NCBI GenBank assembly: GCA_965277855.1
Contig: OZ255847.1
Location: forward strand, 124,001-188,000
Direction of reading: 5' to 3'
Length of the DNA: 64,000 nt
From: Bog-105 sp965277855
GTDB lineage: Bacteria; Acidobacteriota; Terriglobia; Bryobacterales; Bryobacteraceae
The position numbers and the translations under genes were made by a program. Shown in pieces: positions 53,305 through 62,018 of the stretch. The notes under the pieces were generated by a model that did not search any database, had not been told where the DNA came from, and was given only the letters and a program-made list of their open reading frames with translations. Each line of letters opens with the position of its first letter. Within the stretch, counting starts at the first letter, position 1.

Positions 53305-54693
53305 TCACTTGGAAGCGGGTTCTCCGAATGTTACCTGCATCCGAGTGAAATCGACGGTATAGGTATCGAACTGATTGAGAAGCGCCTGCCCAAGATTCCC
53401 AAATAGCTTATCGAGCAGCTCAACCCGATCCCCATCGAATAGGGTGACGTTCTTGAATTTGGCAGTTGCCGGCCCGAAGCTCAGTTCCAGTTCCGGCAAG
53501 TGAAAAATGGTAACGGTCTTTGTGCCTCCTGCACCACCAAATTGTCCGCGCTCGCTCTTGAGCGAAGCAAATCTTTTGGGAAATCTCTTCAAAAATCGAG
53601 CAGTCAGGTCAGCGCCGGAATTGCCGGTGTCAAATTGAAAGATGAGACTGTCGCCACCAAAACTGGCTGAGATAAGCGGAGTCATTTCGTCAACATACAA
53701 GCGGGCCCTGCGGGCCGAGGCATCCTCAGAGATGCCGACTTGCATCTCACTGCCACCCACAGTGAATGTCTGCATCGCCGCAAGTACTGGATAGCCGAGG
53801 ATCCCATGAATTTGGTACGCTCCCTGAGTTCCCAAATTAATATTCAGCTCCTTGTCATTCATGACGAGGACGACGACGTTGTGAATTATGGCGCCACCAA
53901 AGATAAGTTCAGGAATGATTGCGGTCGATAGAGGAACCTCTGTTCCCGTTGCGGCACCCAGGGTCTGAGCGTGGTCTTTAGAAACGGTGAGGCCAAGGCG
54001 CTCGGCAGTATTCTTCGTGATCGTAGAGATGTTTGCACCAGTGTCCCAAATCCACCAATCGTTGTTCGCTCCGACCTTGACTGGCACATCCAGATCCCCG
54101 AGCGGATCTCGTCGAGTGGGCAGCTTAAAGGAGCGTTTACCTGAGATGCTTTGCGGAGCGGCATTGCCGACCAGGGCGAAGGTGTTGTGATTATCCTGAA
54201 CGGTTCGCTGGTCAGCTTGATCCAAGAAGCCGCCAAAACGCTGCAGCAGTTCCGCATATTGGGCAGTTGCTTCGGAATAGCGGCCGGCCATGAAATAGTC
54301 TTGCGCCAACGCATTGAGGGCGGATGCAGCGCGTTTGTCATCCAATTTTGTCTCTTGGTGCAATCCTGTTTCGAGCAAGTCGATCGCGTGCGATGGCTGG
54401 TTGAGGCGGTCGGCTAAAATGCCCTCGAAGTACCGTCGATCATTCTTGCTCAAGGTCGCTGACGGAAGTTGTCGTTCGAATTCCGAATAACGCTTCACCT
54501 CGATTAGTCGATCAAGGTCTTGGCCCGACACGCCCACGTTGGATGCCGAGTAAACACGGGCATCAGGTTTTGCAGCGTGGTGGAAAGCGAAGGGAAGCTC
54601 TTGGGTAAGTCCTGACTTCTTTGTCAGTGCGCCGAGAACGACGCCGAGGCATATACCTACCCAAAAAATCCTGGACAACCGGAGAGCTTTCAC
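53305..54693 (-). CDS. membrane-anchored protein with two retropepsin-like aspartyl protease domains
   Basis: Starting at GTG 54693, which overlaps the VOC gene stop (GTGA), the protein has 462 residues with an N-terminal signal/anchor (IFWVGICLGVVLGAL). A helical, TPR-like region follows (about 50-165). Two retropepsin-like domains then carry catalytic motifs WDTGANIS (Asp about 217) and FDTGNSGAD (Asp about 355). Proteins of this kind are annotated as clan AA aspartic proteases (retropepsin-like, DUF4124-type). The GTGA coupling to the VOC gene and the divergent PadR upstream suggest one small regulated operon. Its substrate is unknown. Confidence 0.8.
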   Translation of the reverse strand: MKALRLSRIFWVGICLGVVLGALTKKSGLTQELPFAFHHAAKPDARVYSASNVGVSGQDLDRLIEVKRYSEFERQLPSATLSKNDRRYFEGILADRLNQPSHAIDLLETGLHQETKLDDKRAASALNALAQDYFMAGRYSEATAQYAELLQRFGGFLDQADQRTVQDNHNTFALVGNAAPQSISGKRSFKLPTRRDPLGDLDVPVKVGANNDWWIWDTGANISTITKNTAERLGLTVSKDHAQTLGAATGTEVPLSTAIIPELIFGGAIIHNVVVLVMNDKELNINLGTQGAYQIHGILGYPVLAAMQTFTVGGSEMQVGISEDASARRARLYVDEMTPLISASFGGDSLIFQFDTGNSGADLTARFLKRFPKRFASLKSERGQFGGAGGTKTVTIFHLPELELSFGPATAKFKNVTLFDGDRVELLDKLFGNLGQALLNQFDTYTVDFTRMQVTFGEPASK

Positions 54694-55097
54694 AGGCGGC
54701 CCGGCGTTCCGCCCCAATCTCCCGGGTCAATGTCGGCAATTGATTGCGAGAAGCACCAGTGATGGCCAGAAAAGTCTTCGGCATTGTATTGACGCTCGCC
54801 GTAGGGATAGTCAGTTGGTTCTTGAAGGATATGCACACCGCTGCGGCGAGCGCGTTGGTAATGGGCATTCACGTCCTCAATTCGGACCATCACCGACGTT
54901 TTCAGCGAGACTCCGCTCTCGGCTTCGATCAAAATCACTGCGCCATCGCCGACGTTTAGTTGAGCTCGATGGTCTGCCATGCGAATGCGCAGGCTGAACC
55001 CGAACGCCTCGCATAAACGGTCAACCGCTTGTCCAATGTCCGGATAGGCAAGTTCTGGAATGACGATGCTTCGAGGGATGGATCGATTCGACAGCAT
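54690..55097 (-). CDS. VOC-family (glyoxalase/bleomycin resistance-like) protein
   Basis: The 135-residue protein shows the paired beta-alpha-beta-beta-beta modules of VOC proteins: YPDIGQAVDRLCEAFGFSLRI and AQLNVGDGAVILIEAES in the first, VMVRIEDVNAHYQRARRSG and GERQYNAEDFSGHHWCFSQ in the second. These hold metal-binding His/Glu/Gln positions; which ligands are kept cannot be set with certainty. VOC enzymes include glyoxalases, antibiotic-binding proteins and dioxygenases. It is translated with the protease (overlapping stop/start) and is 59 nt downstream of padR. Confidence 0.85.
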   Translation of the reverse strand: MLSNRSIPRSIVIPELAYPDIGQAVDRLCEAFGFSLRIRMADHRAQLNVGDGAVILIEAESGVSLKTSVMVRIEDVNAHYQRARRSGVHILQEPTDYPYGERQYNAEDFSGHHWCFSQSIADIDPGDWGGTPGRL

Positions 55098-55156
55098 TCC
55101 CTGACTCTACGCTACTTTCGGGCAAGCGAGCCGCCCGGCTATGTAGACAAAGACAC

Positions 55157-55498
55157 TCAGGCTAAGCGCATCACCCGCGCTACCGCGCCTGCCAGCTGCT
55201 CCCACTTAGAGCGTTCCGCGATCAACTGTTTACGCCCCGCGGCCGTTAGGCGGTAAAAGCGAGCGCGTCGGTTGGTGGAGGAAAGCTCCCACTTGCCGGC
55301 GATGGTGCCTAGTTTCTCCAGTCGATGGAGCGATGGGTAGAGGGAACCGTGATCGACCGTCAAAACATCCTCAGAGGATCGCTCGATCGCCTTGGCGATC
55401 TCGTAACCGTTCGCTTTGCCGCCTAGCAGAGTCTGCATCACCATCATGTCCAAGGTCCCCTGCAGAAGCCCCGCAGATGATTCCCGTTTTGTCGCCAC
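55157..55498 (-). CDS. PadR-family transcriptional regulator
   Basis: The 113-residue protein is a compact PadR winged-helix: LLQGTLDMMVMQTLLGGKANGYEIAKAIERSS near 10-41, DHGSLYPSLHRLEKLG (recognition helix, about 49-64), and a basic wing ARFYRLTAAGRKQLIAE. In Acidobacteria, PadR regulators next to ADOP permeases are frequent. The divergent gap to the gene at 55549 holds a clear palindromic operator candidate (55532-55546), so it probably represses itself and the divergent ADOP operon. Confidence 0.9.
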   Translation of the reverse strand: MATKRESSAGLLQGTLDMMVMQTLLGGKANGYEIAKAIERSSEDVLTVDHGSLYPSLHRLEKLGTIAGKWELSSTNRRARFYRLTAAGRKQLIAERSKWEQLAGAVARVMRLA

Positions 55499-55531
55499 TC
55501 AGATACGGTAACATGTGTGGTAGTTGTTTTA

Positions 55532-55546
55532 TAGGTAGATTACCTA
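55532..55546. promoter_or_regulatory. palindromic operator, likely for PadR
   Basis: TAGGTA-GAT-TACCTA is a perfect inverted repeat in the 50-nt gap between the divergent padR gene and the ADOP operon. PadR sites are commonly short palindromes of this type. It sits 34 nt from the padR start and just before the divergent ATG, a position suited to controlling both units. Confidence 0.7.
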
Positions 55547-55548
55547 CT

Positions 55549-56205
55549 ATGCACCCAAGCACGATGACGCCATCCGAAGATCTAAGCCGGCGTTCGCTCT
55601 TCGCGAGTGGACTCAGCATGGTGGCAAGAGCCGGCCGCAAGGCGTCCGGTCCGGTGTACTGGTTCGAGACCGGCGGCTATACGATTCGACTTACGTTTGA
55701 GTATCAGGACAATTACAGGAGCAACGGCTTCGGGTTCCGCGAGCGCCAGTCGGATCGCCTGTTTTGCCTTTCGACCGGCGGCCGGGAGAATCAAGATTGT
55801 CTCCAAGGGTTTCGACGTTCGCTGGCAATTGCTCACTACCGGCTGAGATGGCGCGGCACAAGCGTTCCTAATCTACTGCTGAGAGAGCTGGTCCGCGAGA
55901 TCGATAGAAGTGACGCTGTTGCGCCTCGGCCGACGTACGAGCGCTCGATTCCTCTGCAAGGAGGAATTGCGAGCGACATACAAGCGTTCGGCTATGCGGT
56001 TGCGCCGGACAACAGCAACGGCGAAGGCGCGCTTTCGCCCGAGGTCTGGTGGCTTGCGCGGCAAGATCTTTTTCTGGGCGACGCGAACAAGCCGTTCCTG
56101 GTTGTGCATTGGAAGCACCGGCTTGACGCAATTCGCGTTCTCGACCTGATCCCCGGCGCGGGAACGCGACAGCTATTCGGACGAGAGAGGAGGGCAGGGA
56201 AATGA
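55549..56205 (+). CDS. uncharacterised protein coupled to an ADOP permease
   Basis: From the ATG at 55549, right after the operator, this gives 218 residues (a second ATG at 55564 is an alternative with a twin-arginine stretch DLSRRSLFASG). It is a soluble alpha/beta protein, with PVYWFETGGYTIRLTFEYQ and YRLRWRGTSVPNLLLRELV segments and a polar C-terminus. Its stop overlaps the permease start (ATGA), so it is coupled to the ADOP gene. I do not recognise the family. The lack of a Shine-Dalgarno site makes the start uncertain. Confidence 0.7.
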   Translation: MHPSTMTPSEDLSRRSLFASGLSMVARAGRKASGPVYWFETGGYTIRLTFEYQDNYRSNGFGFRERQSDRLFCLSTGGRENQDCLQGFRRSLAIAHYRLRWRGTSVPNLLLRELVREIDRSDAVAPRPTYERSIPLQGGIASDIQAFGYAVAPDNSNGEGALSPEVWWLARQDLFLGDANKPFLVVHWKHRLDAIRVLDLIPGAGTRQLFGRERRAGK

Positions 56206-58913
56206 TAGGGCGTTGGTGGCAGGCATTGCGGCACAGAATCGAACACTTTCGCAGCGACTCGGATATCGAAGACGAACTCAGCCGTCACTTCGAGATGGAG
56301 GTGGAGGAGAGGGTGGCTACTGGCGAGCATCTTTCCGAGGCGCGACGCCATGCTCGCCTGGCGCTCGGCGACACGAAAGTTGTGATCGAACGAGTTCGTG
56401 ACGGCGAATGGATGACGGCCATCGAAGGCTGGGGCCGGGATATTGCCTTCGGCGTGAGAAATCTGCGCAAAGCTCCGGTGTTTTTCTTTACTGCCGTTAT
56501 CACGCTGGCCCTGGGGATGGGCGCCAGCGCGGCGGTGTTCAGCTTTCTGTATGGGCTGGTGCTGCGTCCGCTGTCAACGAATCAGCCGGCGCAATTGGTG
56601 CAGCTCGGGCTTACGAGTAATGCCGATGCCGGCTATTTCCGTAACAGCTTCGTTACCTTTAGGATGCTCGAAGATCTCAGGAAAGAGCTCACATCGTATG
56701 AGGACATTTCGGGCTGGAACGTCTACGACTTGCCGATTGAGAATGGGGACGGTTCGCTGCGCCGCGTGGATGCCGGCCTGGTCACCGGAAATGCCTTCAA
56801 CGTAGTTCCCATGCGTCCTTACCTAGGGCGTCTGATCGCACCTTTCGATGACGTGCCGAGTGGCGGCTCGCATGGCTGGCCGGTAGTTTTGAGTTATGGC
56901 TTCTGGACGGATCGCTTGGGCCGCGATCCCCAGGTGATTGGAAAGCGACTAAAGATTTCAGGAGCTCCGGCTACCGTGGTGGGTGTAACGCCGCCGGAGT
57001 TTAACGGCTTGTGGCCCGGACAAGCGCTAAAACTCTATCTCCCGGCGCAATTTGCCACTGTTGTGGTGAGGGACAACGTACTCAACGACCCAAACCACTT
57101 GTATTTCATGCTTGCCATCGGCCGATTGAAACGCGGCGTGTCGATCGGGAGCGCAGGCGCAGAGTTGGCTCGCTTGAAAAACCATTTGATGAGCGATTAC
57201 GTGCCGGTTCGACATCTACACGACCCGATCTTCGAAGGTGTGGATACACGCGTAAGTTCGGTGCGCTCAGGCGTGCCTAATTACATTACTCGCACTTACA
57301 CGAAGCCGCTTTACTTACTGCAGGGACTAGCCGGTCTGGTCCTGCTGCTCTGCTGCACGAATGTCGGAGGGTTGATGCTGACGAGGGTTTACTCACGCCA
57401 ACGGGAGTTTGCAGTGAGAACGGCACTCGGCGCACCCGTTTGGCGCATTGTGCGGCAGTACCTTTCGGAGGCGTTTCTCATTGCAGCCGCCGGAAGCATT
57501 CTGGGGGCGATCCTGGCCCGGTACGGTTCGAGTTTTTTCCTGCCCTTCTTCCGAGATCCGATGATGGGAGAGCCGATGCAGGTTGGTCCGAATCGGGCCG
57601 TGTTTTTTGCCGCTGCCGGTCTGGCTGTTTTGACGACCTTCTTTTTCGGCCTGCTGCCCGCATGGCGCGCTGGACATGCCGATCCCGGCAAGCTGCTGAA
57701 GTCCCGTTCGACGATGGGAGGGAAGCGCAGCATAGCCGGGCGAACGTTTGTCCCGATCCAGGCTGCTATTTCACTGGCTTTGGTAGCCTTGGCTTCGCTG
57801 CTTTCGCAGAGCGTGTTGACACTTCGGTCTGAGCAGACAGGGTTTGATACAGACCACGTCACGATCCAGAGTTCGCCGTTTTACCTCCTTAAGACAAATG
57901 GCGAAGCGAAGCTGAACCTGTATCAGCGAACGATTGACTGGCTGGACAAGATGCCGGGAGTGCGCTCTGCTTCAGTGGCCTCGAGGACACCCCTAACCGG
58001 CGAATCTGTGAATTCGAGCTTTCAAGCGCTAGGCGAAGGAGCGAAGAGCACAGGCATCGTTTCGCTTGCGTTCAACGATGTGGGACCGAGCTACTTTCAG
58101 ACCATGCGAGTTCGCCTGCTCTCCGGCCGTGACTTTTCGGTGAGAGAACGCAGTTTGAAAGTGTGCATTCTAAATGAGGCGGCCGCGTCACTGCTGTTTA
58201 AGAAAGGAAACGCGATCGAGCAGTATGTGCGGGCCTGGGACTCGAAGCAATTTCCGGCGAACACCGCTTGCCGGGTGATCGGGATCGCTTCGGATGCGAA
58301 GTTCTCGGATGTGCGACAGGGTCCACCGCCGACGGTTTACTTCCCGGTTTCGCTGGAGCGCTTCGACGCGCACATCGGCTCGCTTGTGTTTCTGATCAAC
58401 TCTGATAACAAGCGATCCGCGGCAGAAGGATTTCGGCGCGCGCTTGCTGACGTAGCGCCCACTGTGCCGCTGGTGCTATTTGTTACGCTGCGCGAGCAAA
58501 TGGATGCGGCGCTGGGGAGCCAGGAACTGCTTACGCTACTCAGCAGCTTCTTCGGTTTGGTGTCGCTGCTGTTAAGCGCGCTTGGATTATACGGTTTGCT
58601 CTCTTCGAGTGTTGCGCAAAGGACGGCTGAGATCGGGTTGCGTGTTGCGATCGGTGGAGATCGGCGCACGATATTGAATATGATTTTGCGCGAGGCCATG
58701 GGCATGCTGGGTTGGGGCGTGTTGGGCGGGGCTGTCGTGCTCTTTGTTTTATCGCGATTTGTGGGAGCAATGCTGCATGGCGTTTCGGCGTTCGATCCAA
58801 TTACGCTTGGCGCGGTCACGCTTGTGTTGACAGCAACTACCGTGCTGGCCGCTTTGATACCGGCTTGGCGCGCATCGCGAGTGGATCCGATGTTGGCGTT
58901 GCGGGCGGAGTAA
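56202..58913 (+). CDS. ADOP-class ABC transporter permease with prefix domain
   Basis: The 903-residue protein starts MIGRWWQALRHRIEHFRSDSD and has the helical permease-prefix domain 1 (about 1-75: IEDELSRHFEMEVEERVATG, ARRHARLALGD) that its partner at 49508 lacks. Then follow NLRKAPVFFFTAVITLALGMG and two FtsX/MacB halves with extracellular domains and final TM block ending in LRAE. AGAGGAGGG precedes the start, which overlaps the upstream stop. It lies under apparent PadR control. Confidence 0.9.
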   Translation: MIGRWWQALRHRIEHFRSDSDIEDELSRHFEMEVEERVATGEHLSEARRHARLALGDTKVVIERVRDGEWMTAIEGWGRDIAFGVRNLRKAPVFFFTAVITLALGMGASAAVFSFLYGLVLRPLSTNQPAQLVQLGLTSNADAGYFRNSFVTFRMLEDLRKELTSYEDISGWNVYDLPIENGDGSLRRVDAGLVTGNAFNVVPMRPYLGRLIAPFDDVPSGGSHGWPVVLSYGFWTDRLGRDPQVIGKRLKISGAPATVVGVTPPEFNGLWPGQALKLYLPAQFATVVVRDNVLNDPNHLYFMLAIGRLKRGVSIGSAGAELARLKNHLMSDYVPVRHLHDPIFEGVDTRVSSVRSGVPNYITRTYTKPLYLLQGLAGLVLLLCCTNVGGLMLTRVYSRQREFAVRTALGAPVWRIVRQYLSEAFLIAAAGSILGAILARYGSSFFLPFFRDPMMGEPMQVGPNRAVFFAAAGLAVLTTFFFGLLPAWRAGHADPGKLLKSRSTMGGKRSIAGRTFVPIQAAISLALVALASLLSQSVLTLRSEQTGFDTDHVTIQSSPFYLLKTNGEAKLNLYQRTIDWLDKMPGVRSASVASRTPLTGESVNSSFQALGEGAKSTGIVSLAFNDVGPSYFQTMRVRLLSGRDFSVRERSLKVCILNEAAASLLFKKGNAIEQYVRAWDSKQFPANTACRVIGIASDAKFSDVRQGPPPTVYFPVSLERFDAHIGSLVFLINSDNKRSAAEGFRRALADVAPTVPLVLFVTLREQMDAALGSQELLTLLSSFFGLVSLLLSALGLYGLLSSSVAQRTAEIGLRVAIGGDRRTILNMILREAMGMLGWGVLGGAVVLFVLSRFVGAMLHGVSAFDPITLGAVTLVLTATTVLAALIPAWRASRVDPMLALRAE

Positions 58914-58935
58914 CGGGAAGGCGCTTTCCTCGCGA

Positions 58936-59814
58936 CTAATTGAGGACTGCGGGCTTCAATACTTCTTCGCACCATTGGCGGAAGGTGGTGGGGGTGGTGG
59001 ATTGCAGCGTGCGTGGCTCGGCGTTGTCGAGGCCTTCGTTCTTGGCCGCCATCATGTTGAGCATGGCTTGCGCCATTCCCTCCGACATCCCGCGGCTGGT
59101 GAGTCCGGCCTTCAAATCATCGAGGGGCATCTCTTCAAAGCGCACGGGTTTGCCCAGCACCTCCGACATGATTTGCGCCATGTCGTTGAAGGACAGGTCC
59201 GCGGGGCCGAGTATAGAGAGGCTGCCGACTCCGCTCCAGGAACGATCAAGCAGCAGCTTCGATGCGGCGGAGGCAATGTCACGCGTGGCGCAGGTTGGGG
59301 CCTTGAGATCGCCAGGGGTGGGCGAGGAGAAGACTCCCTGATTCTTGATCAAATCTACCTGACGCAGGACATTCTCCATGAGCGAGGGACAGGTCAGCGC
59401 CCGGTAGCTCACGCCCGTACTAGCGATCAGGTCGTCCATTGCCAACGTGGCCGACACATGTCCGGCATTCTTAGGCCAGCCGCGACCTAGCGCCGAAATG
59501 CCAACCACCCGCTCGACGCCCTGGGTCTTGAATGCCTGGCAAGCGGGCCGGGCGAAGTCCACGTAGGCGGCTTCAGCGCTCTCCGCGCGAGGATCCGGGG
59601 GAACGAGCCAGAAGACGGTGTGAGCGCCTTTGAAGGCCTGGTTGACGACGTCGATGTCGCCGTGCGATCCCTCAACGACCTCGACGCGCCGGCGCGTTTG
59701 CGAGGAGAGGCGGGAGGGTTTGCGCGCGATGACGCGGATCGGCTCTCCGGTGTCTAGAATATTGTCGAGGACCTGCCGGCCGACATTGCCTGTGGGTGTG
59801 GTGACGACGATCAT
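58936..59814 (-). CDS. NmrA/QOR-like NAD(P)-dependent SDR
   Basis: The 292-residue protein has the atypical-SDR N-terminus TTPTGNVGRQVLDNILDTG with the glycine pattern of NmrA-like regulators/reductases (about 5-23), then VRVIARKPSRL and VVEGSHGDIDVVNQAFKGA segments. A ring of C-terminal helices with FEEMPLDDLKAG and a QW-rich end is typical of the family. Members act as NAD(P)H:quinone reductases or redox sensors. It is divergent from a TetR gene; a palindromic site lies in the 80-nt gap, so it is probably the target of that regulator. Confidence 0.87.
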   Translation of the reverse strand: MIVVTTPTGNVGRQVLDNILDTGEPIRVIARKPSRLSSQTRRRVEVVEGSHGDIDVVNQAFKGAHTVFWLVPPDPRAESAEAAYVDFARPACQAFKTQGVERVVGISALGRGWPKNAGHVSATLAMDDLIASTGVSYRALTCPSLMENVLRQVDLIKNQGVFSSPTPGDLKAPTCATRDIASAASKLLLDRSWSGVGSLSILGPADLSFNDMAQIMSEVLGKPVRFEEMPLDDLKAGLTSRGMSEGMAQAMLNMMAAKNEGLDNAEPRTLQSTTPTTFRQWCEEVLKPAVLN

Positions 59815-59842
59815 GATCTTTGCTCCATAGCTCCAAGTAAAC

Positions 59843-59858
59843 TATACCGTACCGTATA
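59843..59858. promoter_or_regulatory. near-perfect palindrome in the tetR-nmrA gap, likely TetR operator
   Basis: TATACCGTACCGTATA is a 16-nt palindrome with one mismatched pair. It lies midway between the two divergent start codons (29 nt from the reductase start, 37 nt from the TetR start). TetR repressors typically bind such a site and control both themselves and the neighbour. Confidence 0.65.
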
Positions 59859-59894
59859 CTTGCCGTCAACGGACAAGTTAAGCGACAACAGGGT

Positions 59895-60515
59895 ATGGCA
59901 AGACGAGGCGACAGACTTCGCGAACATATCCTATGGATCGCCAAAGATGTGTTCTTGGAACTGGGTTTCGAGCGGGCGTCGATGGATGTGGTCGCTAGTC
60001 GCGCGGAAACATCGAAGCGATCCCTGTACGCTCACTTCGAGAGCAAAGAGAAGCTGTTCCTGGCGGTGATCGAGCTGGTGCGGGGACTTTTCCTCAGCAG
60101 ATTGAGGATGCCCGGCGACTATTCAGAAAAGCCGGCGGAAGCCCTGGTGATGTTTTGCGGCCGGTATCTTGAAATTATGCTTTACGAAGGCTCGATTCAG
60201 ATGTGTCGCGTGAGCATGGCTGAGACCGAAAGATTTCCCGAGCAGGCGGCGCAATATTTCGACGTTCTGTTCACACAAGTCCACGCACGCCTGAGCGCTT
60301 ACCTGAAGAGAACGTTTGGACTCTCGTCCCGGAGCAGTGCTGAGGCGGCGCACAGGCTTCTGGGCCAGGTTCTTTACCCGCGATTTCCGCGGGCCCTCTT
60401 CGGAATGGACCAGTTGGCTGAGAGCTTCGACCGCGAGCACGTGGCGCCGGACTTTGACCTGAGGCCGATTCACAAAGCAGTCATGGCTCTAATCGAGTCG
60501 CTCGTAAAACATTGA
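59895..60515 (+). CDS. TetR/AcrR-family transcriptional regulator
   Basis: The 206-residue protein has a TetR HTH in the first 55 residues (REHILWIAKDVFLELGFE, MDVVASRAETSKRSLYAHF, then KEKLFLAVIELV). The rest is a helical ligand-binding domain (about 60-200) with a C-terminal dimerisation region. It is divergent from the NmrA-like gene, and the palindrome between them supports local autorepression. The inducer is unknown; a drug or redox signal would suit the partner. Confidence 0.88.
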   Translation: MARRGDRLREHILWIAKDVFLELGFERASMDVVASRAETSKRSLYAHFESKEKLFLAVIELVRGLFLSRLRMPGDYSEKPAEALVMFCGRYLEIMLYEGSIQMCRVSMAETERFPEQAAQYFDVLFTQVHARLSAYLKRTFGLSSRSSAEAAHRLLGQVLYPRFPRALFGMDQLAESFDREHVAPDFDLRPIHKAVMALIESLVKH

Positions 60516-60657
60516 TGATCCGGCGCGGACGTTCAGGTCCGTTCGCGCATGTGCCGAAACTCAGGATCAATACAAGGCGCTTAATCGAGAAGGTTCGCGA
60601 ATGCTCGTAACGCTTAACCGGAGACTGACGCGAGGAGGGGAAAAACGAAGAATAGCC
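60516..60657. other. short gap without a recognised gene
   Basis: From the TetR stop to the GCAGAT-containing repeat I see no convincing reading frame or palindrome. It leads into the repeat and methyltransferase-remnant stretch, so the whole 60516-61046 gap holds no intact gene. Confidence 0.5.
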
Positions 60658-60684
60658 GCAGATGAACGGGGATCAACGCAGATA
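60658..60684. repeat. short GCAGATnAACG-type repeat block
   Basis: GCAGATGAACG, GGGATCAACG and GCAGATAAAA follow each other and look like imperfect copies of one 10-12-nt unit. Blocks of this form (CCGCAGATGAACGCGGAT...) are a known dispersed motif in several soil phyla, so it may be one copy of a genome-wide intergenic repeat. Genome-wide copy number cannot be seen here. Confidence 0.5.
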
Positions 60685-60821
60685 AAACACTTCTTTCCAA
60701 TCGGCGCTCACCGGCGGCCAACGCGTTTTCAGCACGCTCTAAAGCCGGCGCGACACGGTACCGGACACGGGCGACCTTGATGCAACGAAGAAGTAACGAA
60801 CTTGCACCCCGTCCGGAACTA

Positions 60822-61041
60822 TCAGCGACTCTGGCAGGTGAAGGCATCCGCACTTCGATAACCCGCGCCTTGTCGCCCTTGCGGATGGGGGCCCGAGGCA
60901 GTTCCACCGCCTCCGAGGTGACGTTCGAAATTCAGGCCGAACGGAAACCGTGACGAAAGAACCTTGAACACCCTGTCCAAATCCACACCCAACTGCGGGT
61001 CTTTGGCTTTGGCTGGGGCAATCAACTTGGTCAGTCGTGAA
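60822..61041 (-). pseudogene. fragment of a site-specific DNA methyltransferase gene
   Basis: On the minus strand the frame reads LTKLIAPAKAKDPQLGVDLD and FPFGLNFERH. After a 2-nt deletion near 60917-60923 the next frame reads EAVELPRAPIRKGDKARVIE. Together these match, from memory of the family, the N-terminal region of adenine-specific modification methylases that carries a GLNFERHTPEAVELP-like block. The catalytic domain is absent and the fragment ends in noncoding sequence. It directly follows the hemB stop on the same strand. The fragment points to a lost restriction-modification or orphan methylase gene. Confidence 0.65.
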
Positions 61042-61046
61042 AACCC

Positions 61047-62018
61047 CTACCCAACCAGGTCCGCCGCGCGCTTCGCAAAATACGTCAAAATGAACTCCGC
61101 CCCAGCCCGCCGGATGCTGGTCAAAGACTCGAGTATGGTCCGATCCAGATCCAGCCATCCGCGCTCTGACGCCGCCAGTATCATGCTGAATTCCCCGCTC
61201 ACCTGATACGCTCCCAACGGCACATCGAAGGCCCGCGACGCAGCGTGTATGACGTCGAGATAAGCCATAGCCGGTTTCACCAGAATCATGTCCGCGCCTT
61301 CCTCCAAATCGAGTGCGATTTCCCGCAGCGCCTCCCGCCCGTTCGCCGGATCCATCTGGTAGCTGCGTCGATCCCCAAACTGCGGCGTCGATTCCGCCGC
61401 CTCCCGAAACGGTCCATAGAATACCGACGCATACTTCGCCGCGTACGACAAAATCGGCATCGTGGTATGACCCGCCTTATCGAGCGCTTCGCGAATCGCC
61501 CCCACCCGCCCGTCCATCATGTCGCTCGGCGCGACAATATCCGCTCCCGCCTCGGCATGCGAAACCGCCGTCTTCGCCAGCCAGCCGAGAGTCGCGTCAT
61601 TGTCTACATCCCCGTCCTTCACAAAGCCGCAATGCCCATGGCTCGTGTATTCGCAGTTGCAGACATCGGTCATCACCAGCAAGCCCGGCACTTCTTTCTT
61701 CAGCGCTCGCACCGCCTGCTGCGTAATGCCATCCGAAGCGTAAGCGCCACTCGCCAGGTCGTCTTTCGTCTCCGGGATCCCGAACAAAATCACGCCTCCA
61801 AGACCGAGCCGGCGGCACTCCTCGCCCTCCTTTACAAGTTCATCGATCGAAAGCTGCGCATTGCCCGGCATCGAACGAATCTCATTGCGCACACCTTCAC
61901 CCGGACAGACAAATAACGGCAAAATAAACTGCGGAGGTGTCAGCCTGGTTTCGCGTACCAGGCTGCGAATTTGCTCGGAAGAACGCAGCCGCCGAGGGCG
62001 ATGCAGAGGGAATGGCAT
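61047..62018 (-). CDS. hemB: porphobilinogen synthase (delta-aminolevulinate dehydratase)
   Basis: The 323-residue protein has the catalytic lysines Lys195 (SYAAKYASVFYG) and Lys248 (ILVKPAMAYLDV) and the zinc-type cysteines Cys120, Cys122 and Cys130 (TDVCNCEYTSHGHC). It is therefore a Zn-dependent enzyme and not the Mg/Asp type. It condenses two ALA to porphobilinogen for haem and siroheme. It is divergent from the acylphosphatase gene. Its 3' end abuts the methyltransferase remnant. Confidence 0.96.
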   Translation of the reverse strand: MPFPLHRPRRLRSSEQIRSLVRETRLTPPQFILPLFVCPGEGVRNEIRSMPGNAQLSIDELVKEGEECRRLGLGGVILFGIPETKDDLASGAYASDGITQQAVRALKKEVPGLLVMTDVCNCEYTSHGHCGFVKDGDVDNDATLGWLAKTAVSHAEAGADIVAPSDMMDGRVGAIREALDKAGHTTMPILSYAAKYASVFYGPFREAAESTPQFGDRRSYQMDPANGREALREIALDLEEGADMILVKPAMAYLDVIHAASRAFDVPLGAYQVSGEFSMILAASERGWLDLDRTILESLTSIRRAGAEFILTYFAKRAADLVG

